Positions 30,146 to 38,755 of a stretch of 64,000 bases of DNA are shown one piece after another. Location of the stretch: assembly GCA_021155905.1 (NCBI GenBank), contig JAJNBG010000014.1, positions 1-64,000 of the forward strand. The letters are read 5' to 3'. The DNA comes from Bacteroidota bacterium (GTDB lineage Bacteria; Bacteroidota; Bacteroidia; B-17B0; Aurantibacillaceae). The stretch's first letter is position 1; each line of letters begins with the position of its first letter. The notes beneath the pieces are model-generated. The model worked only from the letters and a program-made list of their open reading frames with translations, was not told the DNA's origin and did not search any database. The translations under genes and the position numbers were made by a program.

Positions 30146-31684
30146 TTAATTTTTATTTATTTCTATAATGATTGGTACTATGCTTTTCTCGGAAACGTTC
30201 GCATCAAAACTAATTTTAGAATCTGTATTAAAACGGATATCTGAAATAACGTCCTGGGCAATAATTTCGTTGATTCGTTTCTGAAAATCCTTTGTCTTTT
30301 CGGCATTAAATTTATCATTTAATGTTTTAAAGTCAAGGGCTTTTTTTGAAACCAACACGCAAATATAATCTTTAGTTCCGATTTCGTCCGGTGTCATACT
30401 TTTATCCCTGGGGAATACCCTCGTGCCAGTAACACCACAATAAGCACTATGCTTTGGCGTATAGGGAAACAATTGGTAAGAACCGTTGTCTGTTTCTTTT
30501 CCGAAAATATATACATAACATTCAATATTATTTTTAAGCTCAACTTTGAACTTCGTTCCAATCTTCATGGGAGCAACAGTGGAATAGACATTATTACCTT
30601 TGTCTGACAACGGAATGGTACTCCTCGTTTCCTTTTCAATTAAAGCAATGGTACAGCTTAATTTACTCTGATCAGTTCTGTTTGGCATTGGATAGATTCC
30701 GTAAGCTTCATTCACGAAATAAACGAAGTCCTTATAGTTAATCCACGCTCTGCCATTATTTCCCCATTTCGGTCCCCAGGAATTTTGTATTAAAAAAGAA
30801 CCTTCGTCCTTATAATCGTCATATCCCAAAACACACATGCAATGTCCTCCAAACCCATTCCGGTCATAATCATGATTGGAAGGAATCCAGGTATCTTTCC
30901 CTTCCATGTCTTTCATAAATGTTCCGCCCACACTCATCCCAATAACGACCGGGGCGTTATGCGCCAAATTCTCACGAATCGCGTTCACGTCCACCGTATA
31001 ATCATCTCCGCTGATGGATAATCGGTTAGCACCTTTCATTCTAAACTGTGATGCCTCTTTCAAAACATAATTATCCGGTTGTTTGGAACATGAATTTTCA
31101 TCATAAGGAAATTTCTCATAAGGAACGGACCCTTCAGAAGTCATAAGATCCATGGCCCGGTCGATATAAGTTCCCTGGCAGTCTTCCATTCCAATCTGGT
31201 TATAGGTGAAAGCAGGGCTAAAGGCCACCTGATTCGGATTTTTTCCGGTGTTTACAGCCTCAAGAATGGTTCTGGCTGCGTATGTACTTCCCCACCCTAC
31301 ACATGAACCTTGCTGTCCCTGATCCTGCGCATCCGGAGCAAAACGTTCCAAAGAGACTCTCTCAGGCAATTGTTCATCCGGACTTAATGCCGCATATACA
31401 TCGGTACTATCGTATACTCTAGGATCAAGGGTTGCCCCTGTGCCATAGGAGCTGCTTGCCTCATTGGCGGCGCCACCGGAACAACCACCTCTGAAGAAAT
31501 AAAAAGCTCCACCAATTAGTAATACCGGAATAATGAGTTTAGGATAGCGAAACAGGAAAGGCAAAATCATCATAATGATATTACCGCCGCCTCGTCCGCC
31601 ACCTCCTGGCGTATGCCGTCCTTGATTACCGCTATATCCTTTCCCGGCATCGTTGTCATCTGTCATTCTAATTGGCATAGTCAA
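30146..31684 (-). CDS. Membrane-anchored C1 (papain-like) cysteine peptidase with C-terminal DUF4384-like region
   Basis: 512 aa; Gly-rich N-term, one TM helix, QGQQGSCVGWGSTYAAR (Cys), GFGGHCMCVLGYDD (His), LIQNSWGPKWG (Asn); tail FKVELKNNIECYVYIFGKETDNGSYQLFPYT. Confidence 0.85.
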   Translation of the reverse strand: MTMPIRMTDDNDAGKGYSGNQGRHTPGGGGRGGGNIIMMILPFLFRYPKLIIPVLLIGGAFYFFRGGCSGGAANEASSSYGTGATLDPRVYDSTDVYAALSPDEQLPERVSLERFAPDAQDQGQQGSCVGWGSTYAARTILEAVNTGKNPNQVAFSPAFTYNQIGMEDCQGTYIDRAMDLMTSEGSVPYEKFPYDENSCSKQPDNYVLKEASQFRMKGANRLSISGDDYTVDVNAIRENLAHNAPVVIGMSVGGTFMKDMEGKDTWIPSNHDYDRNGFGGHCMCVLGYDDYKDEGSFLIQNSWGPKWGNNGRAWINYKDFVYFVNEAYGIYPMPNRTDQSKLSCTIALIEKETRSTIPLSDKGNNVYSTVAPMKIGTKFKVELKNNIECYVYIFGKETDNGSYQLFPYTPKHSAYCGVTGTRVFPRDKSMTPDEIGTKDYICVLVSKKALDFKTLNDKFNAEKTKDFQKRINEIIAQDVISDIRFNTDSKISFDANVSEKSIVPIIIEINKN

Positions 31685-31784
31685 AAATATTAGTGTGCGT
31701 CATAAAAATAAGTAAAAATGACCCCGTTATAATGTGAGGCTGGCTTATTTTATTTGCTAATTTTGCAGATTCAGTTACATAATT

Positions 31785-33503
31785 ATGGCAAAATCAAATA
31801 CTTCAAAAACTGCTGCAGTCCATTCTTCCGGAAACAGAACTTTATTTGATAAAATTGAAGCCTGGGGAAGTAAGAACGATCAAAAAATACTTTTTCTATT
31901 TCTGGCCTTGTCGCTTTTATTTTCCTTTATGCTATTCAACGCCCGAATCAGTGAGGCGCATGATGATGCGCTTTATTTAGAAGGGGGCTGGAGATATGTA
32001 CATGAATTTCCAAATTATTTTTATACTCAGAATGCGCCGTTGTATGTACTATTTTTAGGCTTATTGACTAAAATCTTCGGTTTTAAGCTCCTGTTATTTA
32101 AGCTCTTTAATGTCGTTTTTAACTTTTTTGCTGTTTTCTTTTTTTATAAGTCATTTAACAAGCGTATTCCTTATTTGGTGCTGATTCCGGTGATGGTATT
32201 TGTTAGCTGTAATCACCTCATACAGTATTACGCGAGTATGACTTTTACGGAGGCCTTTTACTTGTTCCTTCAATCTCTATTTTTCTTTTGGTTCTTTAAA
32301 TTATATGACGCGTTGCAAATAGAACCTAACGGTCAAAAGCACTGGAAGTTATTTTTAATGCTGGGCCTATTTACTTTTTTAATAGCAACCTGCAAAAGTG
32401 GTGCGATTGTGGCCGTACCTGTAGTTATTTTATTTTTCGTAATGGAAAAACAATGGAAAAATGCTGGCTTCGCATTTGCCGGGTATTTAGCCATTAAAAT
32501 TCCTTATGAAATTATCGTTAAATTAATTTGGGGTGCACAAAACCAATTCAGCGGACAGGGAAAAATTTTATTACAAAAAGATCCCTATGACAAATCTTTG
32601 GGCAATGAAGACCTTTCAGGTTTCATAACACGGTTTTTTGAGAATTGTAGTCTGTATTTAGGCAAACGGTTTTATGAATTACTGGGCCTACGTGATGAGC
32701 TGACAAGATCGTTAGAATCACAAGCCCAGGCGGACAAATTAACCAAAGAGTACAAGTATCTGGCTTTCTTTTTAGTGATTATTTTATTAATCGCGTTGTT
32801 TAAAGTATTTAAACAAAAAAATAAACCCATGATATTTTTCGGTTTATTTACCGGCGCTCAGCTATTTTTATCCTTTGTGATATTGCAGGTTCGCTGGGAT
32901 CAGCCACGTATCGTATTGATATGTATGCCAGTTATGCTGATCTTAATGTATTTGCTGTTCTATGATACAGTAAAAAAATCAGGTATGGGACAAAATCTTT
33001 ACCTGGTCATCGCTTTAATTATCAGTGGATCGGTTTTTACCTCCGCTTTTAAAAGAGGCGTTGTGAATGTGCCCATTGTTAAGAAAAATTTGGCCGGAAA
33101 TATTTACTATGGATACACCCCCGACTGGCAAAACTTTCTGAAATGTAGTGAATGGTGTGCAGATAGTTTGCCTCCTAATACCCTGGTAGCGAGCAGAAAG
33201 GCTCCGATGAGCTTTGTATATGGAAAAGGGAAAAAATTCTTCCCGATATATAGTGTGATCACCAAAGATACATTGACCCAGCAATCGCAACCGGACAGTG
33301 CGCTTGCCTTTTTTGCGTCCAAGGGCGTAACTCATATCATGGTGGGCAGTTTGCGAATCAACCCGAAAGAAAATTCAGGGCAGGTGATCAATACGGTTCA
33401 CAACATTGTTCAACCAATTATGGAGAAATATCCTGACAAATTAAAATTAATTCATACGGAAGGATTATCTGAACAGTCCTATTTATTTGAAATTACTAAG
33501 TAA
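31785..33503 (+). CDS. Polytopic membrane protein, glycosyltransferase family 39-like
   Basis: 572 aa; RISEAHDDALYLEGGWRYVHEFPNYFYTQNAPLYVLFLGLLTKIFG first loop and multiple TMs typical of GT-C. Confidence 0.7.
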   Translation: MAKSNTSKTAAVHSSGNRTLFDKIEAWGSKNDQKILFLFLALSLLFSFMLFNARISEAHDDALYLEGGWRYVHEFPNYFYTQNAPLYVLFLGLLTKIFGFKLLLFKLFNVVFNFFAVFFFYKSFNKRIPYLVLIPVMVFVSCNHLIQYYASMTFTEAFYLFLQSLFFFWFFKLYDALQIEPNGQKHWKLFLMLGLFTFLIATCKSGAIVAVPVVILFFVMEKQWKNAGFAFAGYLAIKIPYEIIVKLIWGAQNQFSGQGKILLQKDPYDKSLGNEDLSGFITRFFENCSLYLGKRFYELLGLRDELTRSLESQAQADKLTKEYKYLAFFLVIILLIALFKVFKQKNKPMIFFGLFTGAQLFLSFVILQVRWDQPRIVLICMPVMLILMYLLFYDTVKKSGMGQNLYLVIALIISGSVFTSAFKRGVVNVPIVKKNLAGNIYYGYTPDWQNFLKCSEWCADSLPPNTLVASRKAPMSFVYGKGKKFFPIYSVITKDTLTQQSQPDSALAFFASKGVTHIMVGSLRINPKENSGQVINTVHNIVQPIMEKYPDKLKLIHTEGLSEQSYLFEITK

Positions 33504-33516
33504 TAAACTATTTAAA

Positions 33517-34263
33517 ATGGCGTCTTCATTCAGTATATCCTTAGGTAATTTTTTATACAAAAATTGTTTTCCGCTATATAAAATTACTTACAAAGCTTTC
33601 AAAGAAAAGCAGGATGCCTTTGAAATTTCTTTAATGAAGAAGTACATTAAAAAAGGCGATACGGTGCTGGATATTGGAGCAAATATTGGATTTTACGCTG
33701 AAATTTTATCGGAAATAGTGGGCGAGAAAGGTCAGGTGCATTGCTTTGAACCGGATGCGACCAATTTTAAACACCTTCAAAACAGGTGTAAAAAATTATC
33801 CAATGTTACAGCAAATAATAAAGCGGTTTCTGAGAAAACAGAAACAATCAAAATATACACATCCAAACAATTGAATGTCGATCACCGTACTTATAAACCG
33901 GATGAATATGACCAGGAAATAGAAATTGAAGCCATCGCGGTTGATGAATACTTGAAATCATCTTCGCTGGTTAATTTTATTAAAATGGATATCCAGGGTT
34001 TTGAAATGAGCGCTGTGAAAGGAATGACGAAGACCCTGGCATCCCAGGACCTGAAAATGCTTTCCGAATTCTGGCCTTACGGAATGAGAAAGGCAGGAAC
34101 TAGTGTTTTAGAATATTTTAAATTCTTAGCCCAATATGGCTTCTATATTTATTTAATCGAGAGCCATCAATTGACTGAACTTACGGAAGACAAAGTGAAA
34201 ACTTTTATGGAACTTCCCGAAACTACTTATATGAACATTTTTGCCAGCAAAACCCGTGTTTAA
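33517..34263 (+). CDS. FkbM family methyltransferase
   Basis: KKGDTVLDIGANIGFYAEILSEIVGEKGQVHCFEPD, VNFIKMDIQGFEMSAVKGM; likely ATG at 33517 (track start 33487 overlaps upstream gene). Confidence 0.88.
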   Translation: MASSFSISLGNFLYKNCFPLYKITYKAFKEKQDAFEISLMKKYIKKGDTVLDIGANIGFYAEILSEIVGEKGQVHCFEPDATNFKHLQNRCKKLSNVTANNKAVSEKTETIKIYTSKQLNVDHRTYKPDEYDQEIEIEAIAVDEYLKSSSLVNFIKMDIQGFEMSAVKGMTKTLASQDLKMLSEFWPYGMRKAGTSVLEYFKFLAQYGFYIYLIESHQLTELTEDKVKTFMELPETTYMNIFASKTRV

Positions 34264-35008
34264 AAAATATATCATACCATTTCATTTAGATGATCCAAAG
34301 GCGACGTTAGCTCACCGCGATATCATTTTGCAAAAACCGTTCTTAAAACAACTGTACAAAGACTGGTATACTGTTTTTATTCAAAAAAGTAAAGAGGTTG
34401 GAAAAGGGATTTATCTGGAAATTGGCTCCGGGGGCGGCTTTTTAAAAGAGGTATTTCCCGAAGTAGTGACCTCAGATATTTTAGATTTACCGAATGTTGA
34501 CAAAGTATTCAGTGCTGAGGAAATGCCTTTTAAAGAAAATGAATTAGGCTGCATCATGATGCTGAATGTTTTCCATCATATTCCCCGCCCCTATTTATTT
34601 TTAAAAGAAGCAGAACGAACATTATTACCGGGAGGGAAAATTATCATGATAGAACCTGCTAATTCTAATTTGGGTCGTTTCATCTACAAGCGCTTTCACC
34701 ATGAACCATTTGAAGAAAAAGGGCCGCGTGAAATAAAGCCTGGTAATCCTTTAAGCAATTCCAATCAAGCCCTACCACATATTTATTTTGAGAGAGACCT
34801 GGAGCTATTTTCCAAAGATTTTCCAAAACTAAAAATTAAAAAAATCACTTATCATACACCGTTCATGTATGTGATAAGTGGCGGCGTTTCAAGAAGCGCG
34901 ATGCTGCCTTTTTTTATGTATCCGATTGCTAAAAGCATGGAATGGTTGTCCAGGCCACTGAGCAAACAATTAGGGTTATTTTGCACTGTTGAGATCGAGA
35001 AAATCTAA
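34241..35008 (+). CDS. Class I SAM-dependent methyltransferase (non-ATG start: TTG 34241 or GTG 34256)
   Basis: YLEIGSGGGFLKEVFPEVVTSDI, MLNVFHHIPRPYLFLKEAERTLLPGGKIIMIEP; no upstream ATG, overlaps the FkbM gene. Confidence 0.85.
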   Translation: MPAKPVFKKYIIPFHLDDPKATLAHRDIILQKPFLKQLYKDWYTVFIQKSKEVGKGIYLEIGSGGGFLKEVFPEVVTSDILDLPNVDKVFSAEEMPFKENELGCIMMLNVFHHIPRPYLFLKEAERTLLPGGKIIMIEPANSNLGRFIYKRFHHEPFEEKGPREIKPGNPLSNSNQALPHIYFERDLELFSKDFPKLKIKKITYHTPFMYVISGGVSRSAMLPFFMYPIAKSMEWLSRPLSKQLGLFCTVEIEKI

Positions 35009-36489
35009 CTCGCTTTTATTTTTCTTACCAGCATCAGTCCTAACACCGTTATACCGGCATTAATGATAATCAATTCATTACCAATTTCATAAGTCGTCAT
35101 CGTTTTAACCACGTAGTTGGCCAGAATATAAGTTACAACCGGGGCAATTACACATATCACCGGAACCAGCTTATCATTCAAATGCAGCTTGGTAAACAAA
35201 CCAATGGCAAATAATCCCAATAAAGGGCCATATGTATAACCCGCCAACATGAGGATCGTATCAATAATCGCCCGTTCATTTAAAATATCAAAAACAATAA
35301 TCACTAACCAAAGTATCACAGCAAATCCAATGTGAATGAATGTCCGGCGTTTTGCTTTTTGTTTCTCGGAAAGAATCATATTCCGGTCATATTCCAGCAT
35401 ATCAACGTAAGTAGAAGTAGTTAATGTGGTTAAAACACTGTCGGCACTACTAAATGTTGCAGCCGTTAATCCAATAATAAATATCAATCCGGCAAACACA
35501 CCCAAATAATTTAAAGCCAGGTTCGGAAAAACTTTATCTGTGATGATCTTTCCCGTTTCCGCATTCATGGGCAGATCAATGGCGGCATGAGCGTAGTACT
35601 GATACAGTAAAACACCCAGTGACAAAAAGAAAATATTCACAATCACCATTACGATACTGAACCAGAAAATATTTTTTTGAGCATCGGCCAACGATTTACA
35701 ACTTAAATTTTTCTGCATCATGTTTTGATCAAGTCCTGTCATTGCCACGGCAATAAAAACCCCTCCGATAAATTCCTTTACAAAAAAGTTCGACTTATGC
35801 CAGTCCCAGAAAAACGTTTTGGAGTATTCAGAGGAGGCAATGTTTGAAATAGCCTGGCCAAAACCGATATCCATTTTATGAATGATAATAGCGATGGACA
35901 CAACGACTCCCAATACTAAAAACAATGACTGAAATGTGTCCGTCCATACCAGAGTTTTAATTCCACCTTTATAAGTGTACAATAGCATCAAAGCCAGAAT
36001 AACCGAAACACTTAACCAAAACGGAACATGCACGCTCTCAATCCTGTCGAAAACAAAAAACTGAATAACTCCTGCAGCCAGGTATAAACGCCCCGATGCA
36101 CCTAAAATACGGGATAAGATGAAAAAGAAGGCCCCCGTTTTCTGGGTATGTCTTCCAAATCGTGTTTCCAGGTAGGTGTAGATGGAAATCAAATTCATTT
36201 TATAATAAATGGGCAGAAGCACTTTGGAAATGATAAAATAGCCTACAAAATAACCCAGCACCAATTGCAGATATGAAAAATTTGCCCCCCCTACTTTACC
36301 CGGAACAGAAATATAGGTTACTCCACTCAGGGAATCTCCTATCATACCAAAAGCCACCGCGTACCAAGGCGAAGCATGATTCCCGGAAAAATAACTCTCT
36401 GCCGTTGAATTTTTTGAAGTCAGGTAAGCAATGAGTAATAAACCACCGAAATATAAAGCGATGCAGATAATGATAAGTGTAGGCGACAT
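35005..36489 (-). CDS. Sodium:solute symporter family protein
   Basis: 494 aa, about 13 TMs; AVAFGMIGDSLSGVTYISVPG, TGLDQNMMQKNLSCKSLADAQKN typical of SSS family. Confidence 0.92.
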   Translation of the reverse strand: MSPTLIIICIALYFGGLLLIAYLTSKNSTAESYFSGNHASPWYAVAFGMIGDSLSGVTYISVPGKVGGANFSYLQLVLGYFVGYFIISKVLLPIYYKMNLISIYTYLETRFGRHTQKTGAFFFILSRILGASGRLYLAAGVIQFFVFDRIESVHVPFWLSVSVILALMLLYTYKGGIKTLVWTDTFQSLFLVLGVVVSIAIIIHKMDIGFGQAISNIASSEYSKTFFWDWHKSNFFVKEFIGGVFIAVAMTGLDQNMMQKNLSCKSLADAQKNIFWFSIVMVIVNIFFLSLGVLLYQYYAHAAIDLPMNAETGKIITDKVFPNLALNYLGVFAGLIFIIGLTAATFSSADSVLTTLTTSTYVDMLEYDRNMILSEKQKAKRRTFIHIGFAVILWLVIIVFDILNERAIIDTILMLAGYTYGPLLGLFAIGLFTKLHLNDKLVPVICVIAPVVTYILANYVVKTMTTYEIGNELIIINAGITVLGLMLVRKIKAS

Positions 36490-36639
36490 GATTTAAAGGT
36501 ATAGGAAATTCAGGCCTAATTTTTCACTTAAAAAACCTTATTTTAAATACCGGAACGTTAATATCTTTTAACACCCAAAACCTTTCCTAAATCGTTATTA
36601 ATAGGCATTTTTTATTACCTTGTAGCCATAAAATTATTT

Positions 36640-37581
36640 ATGCAAGACATCATAGAAAAAATACCTCGTGAAGCACTTTTAAACGAGTTAACTAAGGATC
36701 GCTACATACGTAAAACAAATAACGGGGATAATGAGATTTATATCATCACCTATCATAATTCCCCAAATACCATGAAAGAGATTGGCAGGCTGAGGGAAGT
36801 TTCTTTTCGCCACGCCGGCGGTGGAACAGGACTTGCCTGTGATTTGGATGAATTTGATACTGGCCCGCATCCTTACCAGCAATTGTTGGTTTGGAATCCG
36901 ATAGATCAGGAAATAGTTGGCGCCTACCGATTTATTTTATGCCGGGATGCAGAATATGAGAATGGCAAGGTTTTATTAGCGACTACCGAATTATTTGATT
37001 TTTCTCCGGAGTTTTACAGAGATTACTTGCCCTATACGATAGAATTAGGGCGTTCCTTCATTCAACCGCAATATCAGCCATCCGAACAATTCAGAAAAGG
37101 CCTTTTCAGTCTGGATAATTTATGGGATGGTTTAGGGGCGATTGTCGTAGATAACCCCGACATGAAATATTACTATGGTAAAGTAACCATGTACACCGAT
37201 TTCAATATAGAGGCCCGCGATTATATTCTATCATTCCTGAAATACTACTTCCCGGACCCGAAAAAATTAGTGACACCCATTCATGCTGTTGAAATTAAAA
37301 CAGATGTTTCCGAATTTTTAAAAGAAATCGAAGGTAAAGATTACAAAACGGGTCATGCGATTTTAAATAAACACGTGCGAGCATTAGGTGAAAATATTCC
37401 TCCAATGGTAAATGCATATAGCAACTTATCAAGCACGATGCTGTCGTTTGGTACTGCCATTAATCCAACCTTTGGTGGGGTTGAAGAAACAGGTATATTG
37501 GTAACCATTGCCGATATCTATAAAAGCAAATCCGACAGGCACATTGAAACGTATTACAAAGAAATAAGAGAAAGAAGTTAG
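36640..37581 (+). CDS. GNAT/hemolysin-like N-acyltransferase (OlsB/GlsB-like)
   Basis: 313 aa; IGRLREVSFRHAGGGTGLACDLDEFD, LPYTIELGRSFIQPQYQ, LWDGLGAIV. Confidence 0.8.
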   Translation: MQDIIEKIPREALLNELTKDRYIRKTNNGDNEIYIITYHNSPNTMKEIGRLREVSFRHAGGGTGLACDLDEFDTGPHPYQQLLVWNPIDQEIVGAYRFILCRDAEYENGKVLLATTELFDFSPEFYRDYLPYTIELGRSFIQPQYQPSEQFRKGLFSLDNLWDGLGAIVVDNPDMKYYYGKVTMYTDFNIEARDYILSFLKYYFPDPKKLVTPIHAVEIKTDVSEFLKEIEGKDYKTGHAILNKHVRALGENIPPMVNAYSNLSSTMLSFGTAINPTFGGVEETGILVTIADIYKSKSDRHIETYYKEIRERS

Positions 37582-37630
37582 AGTATTGTCCGTCGAGCGA
37601 AGTCAGAAACAACTCTCATTCTTCTTTCTA

Positions 37631-37657
37631 TGGTGACTTCGAGAACCTCAGTCACCA
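37631..37657. repeat. Hairpin, REP-like
   Basis: tggtgact-tc-gag-aac-ctc-agtcacca: 8-bp outer plus 3-bp inner stem; gtcgagcgaagtc motif lies about 40 bp upstream. Confidence 0.45.
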
Positions 37658-37673
37658 AAATAAAAATAAAAAA

Positions 37674-38345
37674 ATGGAAATAAAAAACGCAAAGTTTTTA
37701 AAAAGCAGTTCTAACAATAAACATTGTCCCCCACCCGACAAGCCGGAGTTTGCGTTTATTGGACGGAGTAACGTAGGTAAATCTTCATTGATCAATATGT
37801 TGTGCAATGAGAAGAATCTCGCGAAAACTTCCTCAAAGCCGGGTAAAACACAATTGATCAACCACTTTATAATCGATGATAAATGGTACCTGGTAGATTT
37901 ACCGGGATATGGCTATGCCAAAACCAGCAAAACAAATCTTGATAAATTTGAAGAGCTCATCAGTAACTACATTACAAAACGTAAAAACCTGATCTGTGTG
38001 ATTATCCTGATTGATAGCCGTCTGGAATTACAACCTATCGATGGGCAGTTTATGGATTGGTGCACGGAACATGAAATTCCATTTTGTTTAGCTTTTACTA
38101 AAATTGACAAACTGGGTAAAAACCAATGGGCCAGCAATTTTGCTAAATACAAAAAGCGCTTAATGGATTATTGGGGTGAATTACCTATGATCTTTGAAAC
38201 CAGTGCTGAAAAAAGACAAGGCAAAGAGGCGATCCTTGCTTATATAGAAGACAATTTACAATATTTTATTCCACCTCCTAAAGGATCCAAATTTGACGAT
38301 GATGAAGAAGATGAAATGGATATGGATTTTGAAAATGATAAATAA
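37674..38345 (+). CDS. engB: Ribosome biogenesis GTP-binding protein YihA/YsxC (EngB)
   Basis: 223 aa; FIGRSNVGKSSLINML, SSKPGKTQLINHF, VDLPGYGYAK, TKIDK. Confidence 0.96.
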   Translation: MEIKNAKFLKSSSNNKHCPPPDKPEFAFIGRSNVGKSSLINMLCNEKNLAKTSSKPGKTQLINHFIIDDKWYLVDLPGYGYAKTSKTNLDKFEELISNYITKRKNLICVIILIDSRLELQPIDGQFMDWCTEHEIPFCLAFTKIDKLGKNQWASNFAKYKKRLMDYWGELPMIFETSAEKRQGKEAILAYIEDNLQYFIPPPKGSKFDDDEEDEMDMDFENDK

Positions 38346-38350
38346 TTACG

Positions 38351-38695
38351 ATGATATCTGAGTGGCAACAATTACAGGATAAATTAAAAGAACGTTTTGG
38401 CTCAGAAATGGATCATGATGCCATTTTATTTATGATCGGTTTACAGGAACTCGACAAACCTTATAAGACCTACAAAAAAGATGAAAAACTGGAGGTAATG
38501 CATATCGGTGTTTGCACCGTTCTGGCGCCTTATGGATTTTATGAATACAAAGGACGGGATGATGATGATTGGCCACACTGGGAACTAAAAGAAGCGCTTC
38601 CTCACTTAGATGCCAAACATCAAAACAAACTAATGAATGATGCTCTTGTTGATTATTTCAAAAGAACCGGTTTTTTAGACGCTAATGAGACATAA
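38351..38695 (+). CDS. Conserved hypothetical protein
   Basis: 114 aa ORF 6 nt after engB, same strand. Confidence 0.7.
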   Translation: MISEWQQLQDKLKERFGSEMDHDAILFMIGLQELDKPYKTYKKDEKLEVMHIGVCTVLAPYGFYEYKGRDDDDWPHWELKEALPHLDAKHQNKLMNDALVDYFKRTGFLDANET

Positions 38696-38755
38696 AGCTG
38701 TATTGCCACTTATACTTTTTTAATAAAATAAAACCTGAACAAATTATATATTTAG

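Noticed and set aside
31785-35008. Capsule or O-antigen biosynthetic cluster
   Set aside because: Only a GT39-like protein and two methyltransferases; no Wzx/Wzy, nucleotide-sugar enzymes or series of glycosyltransferases.
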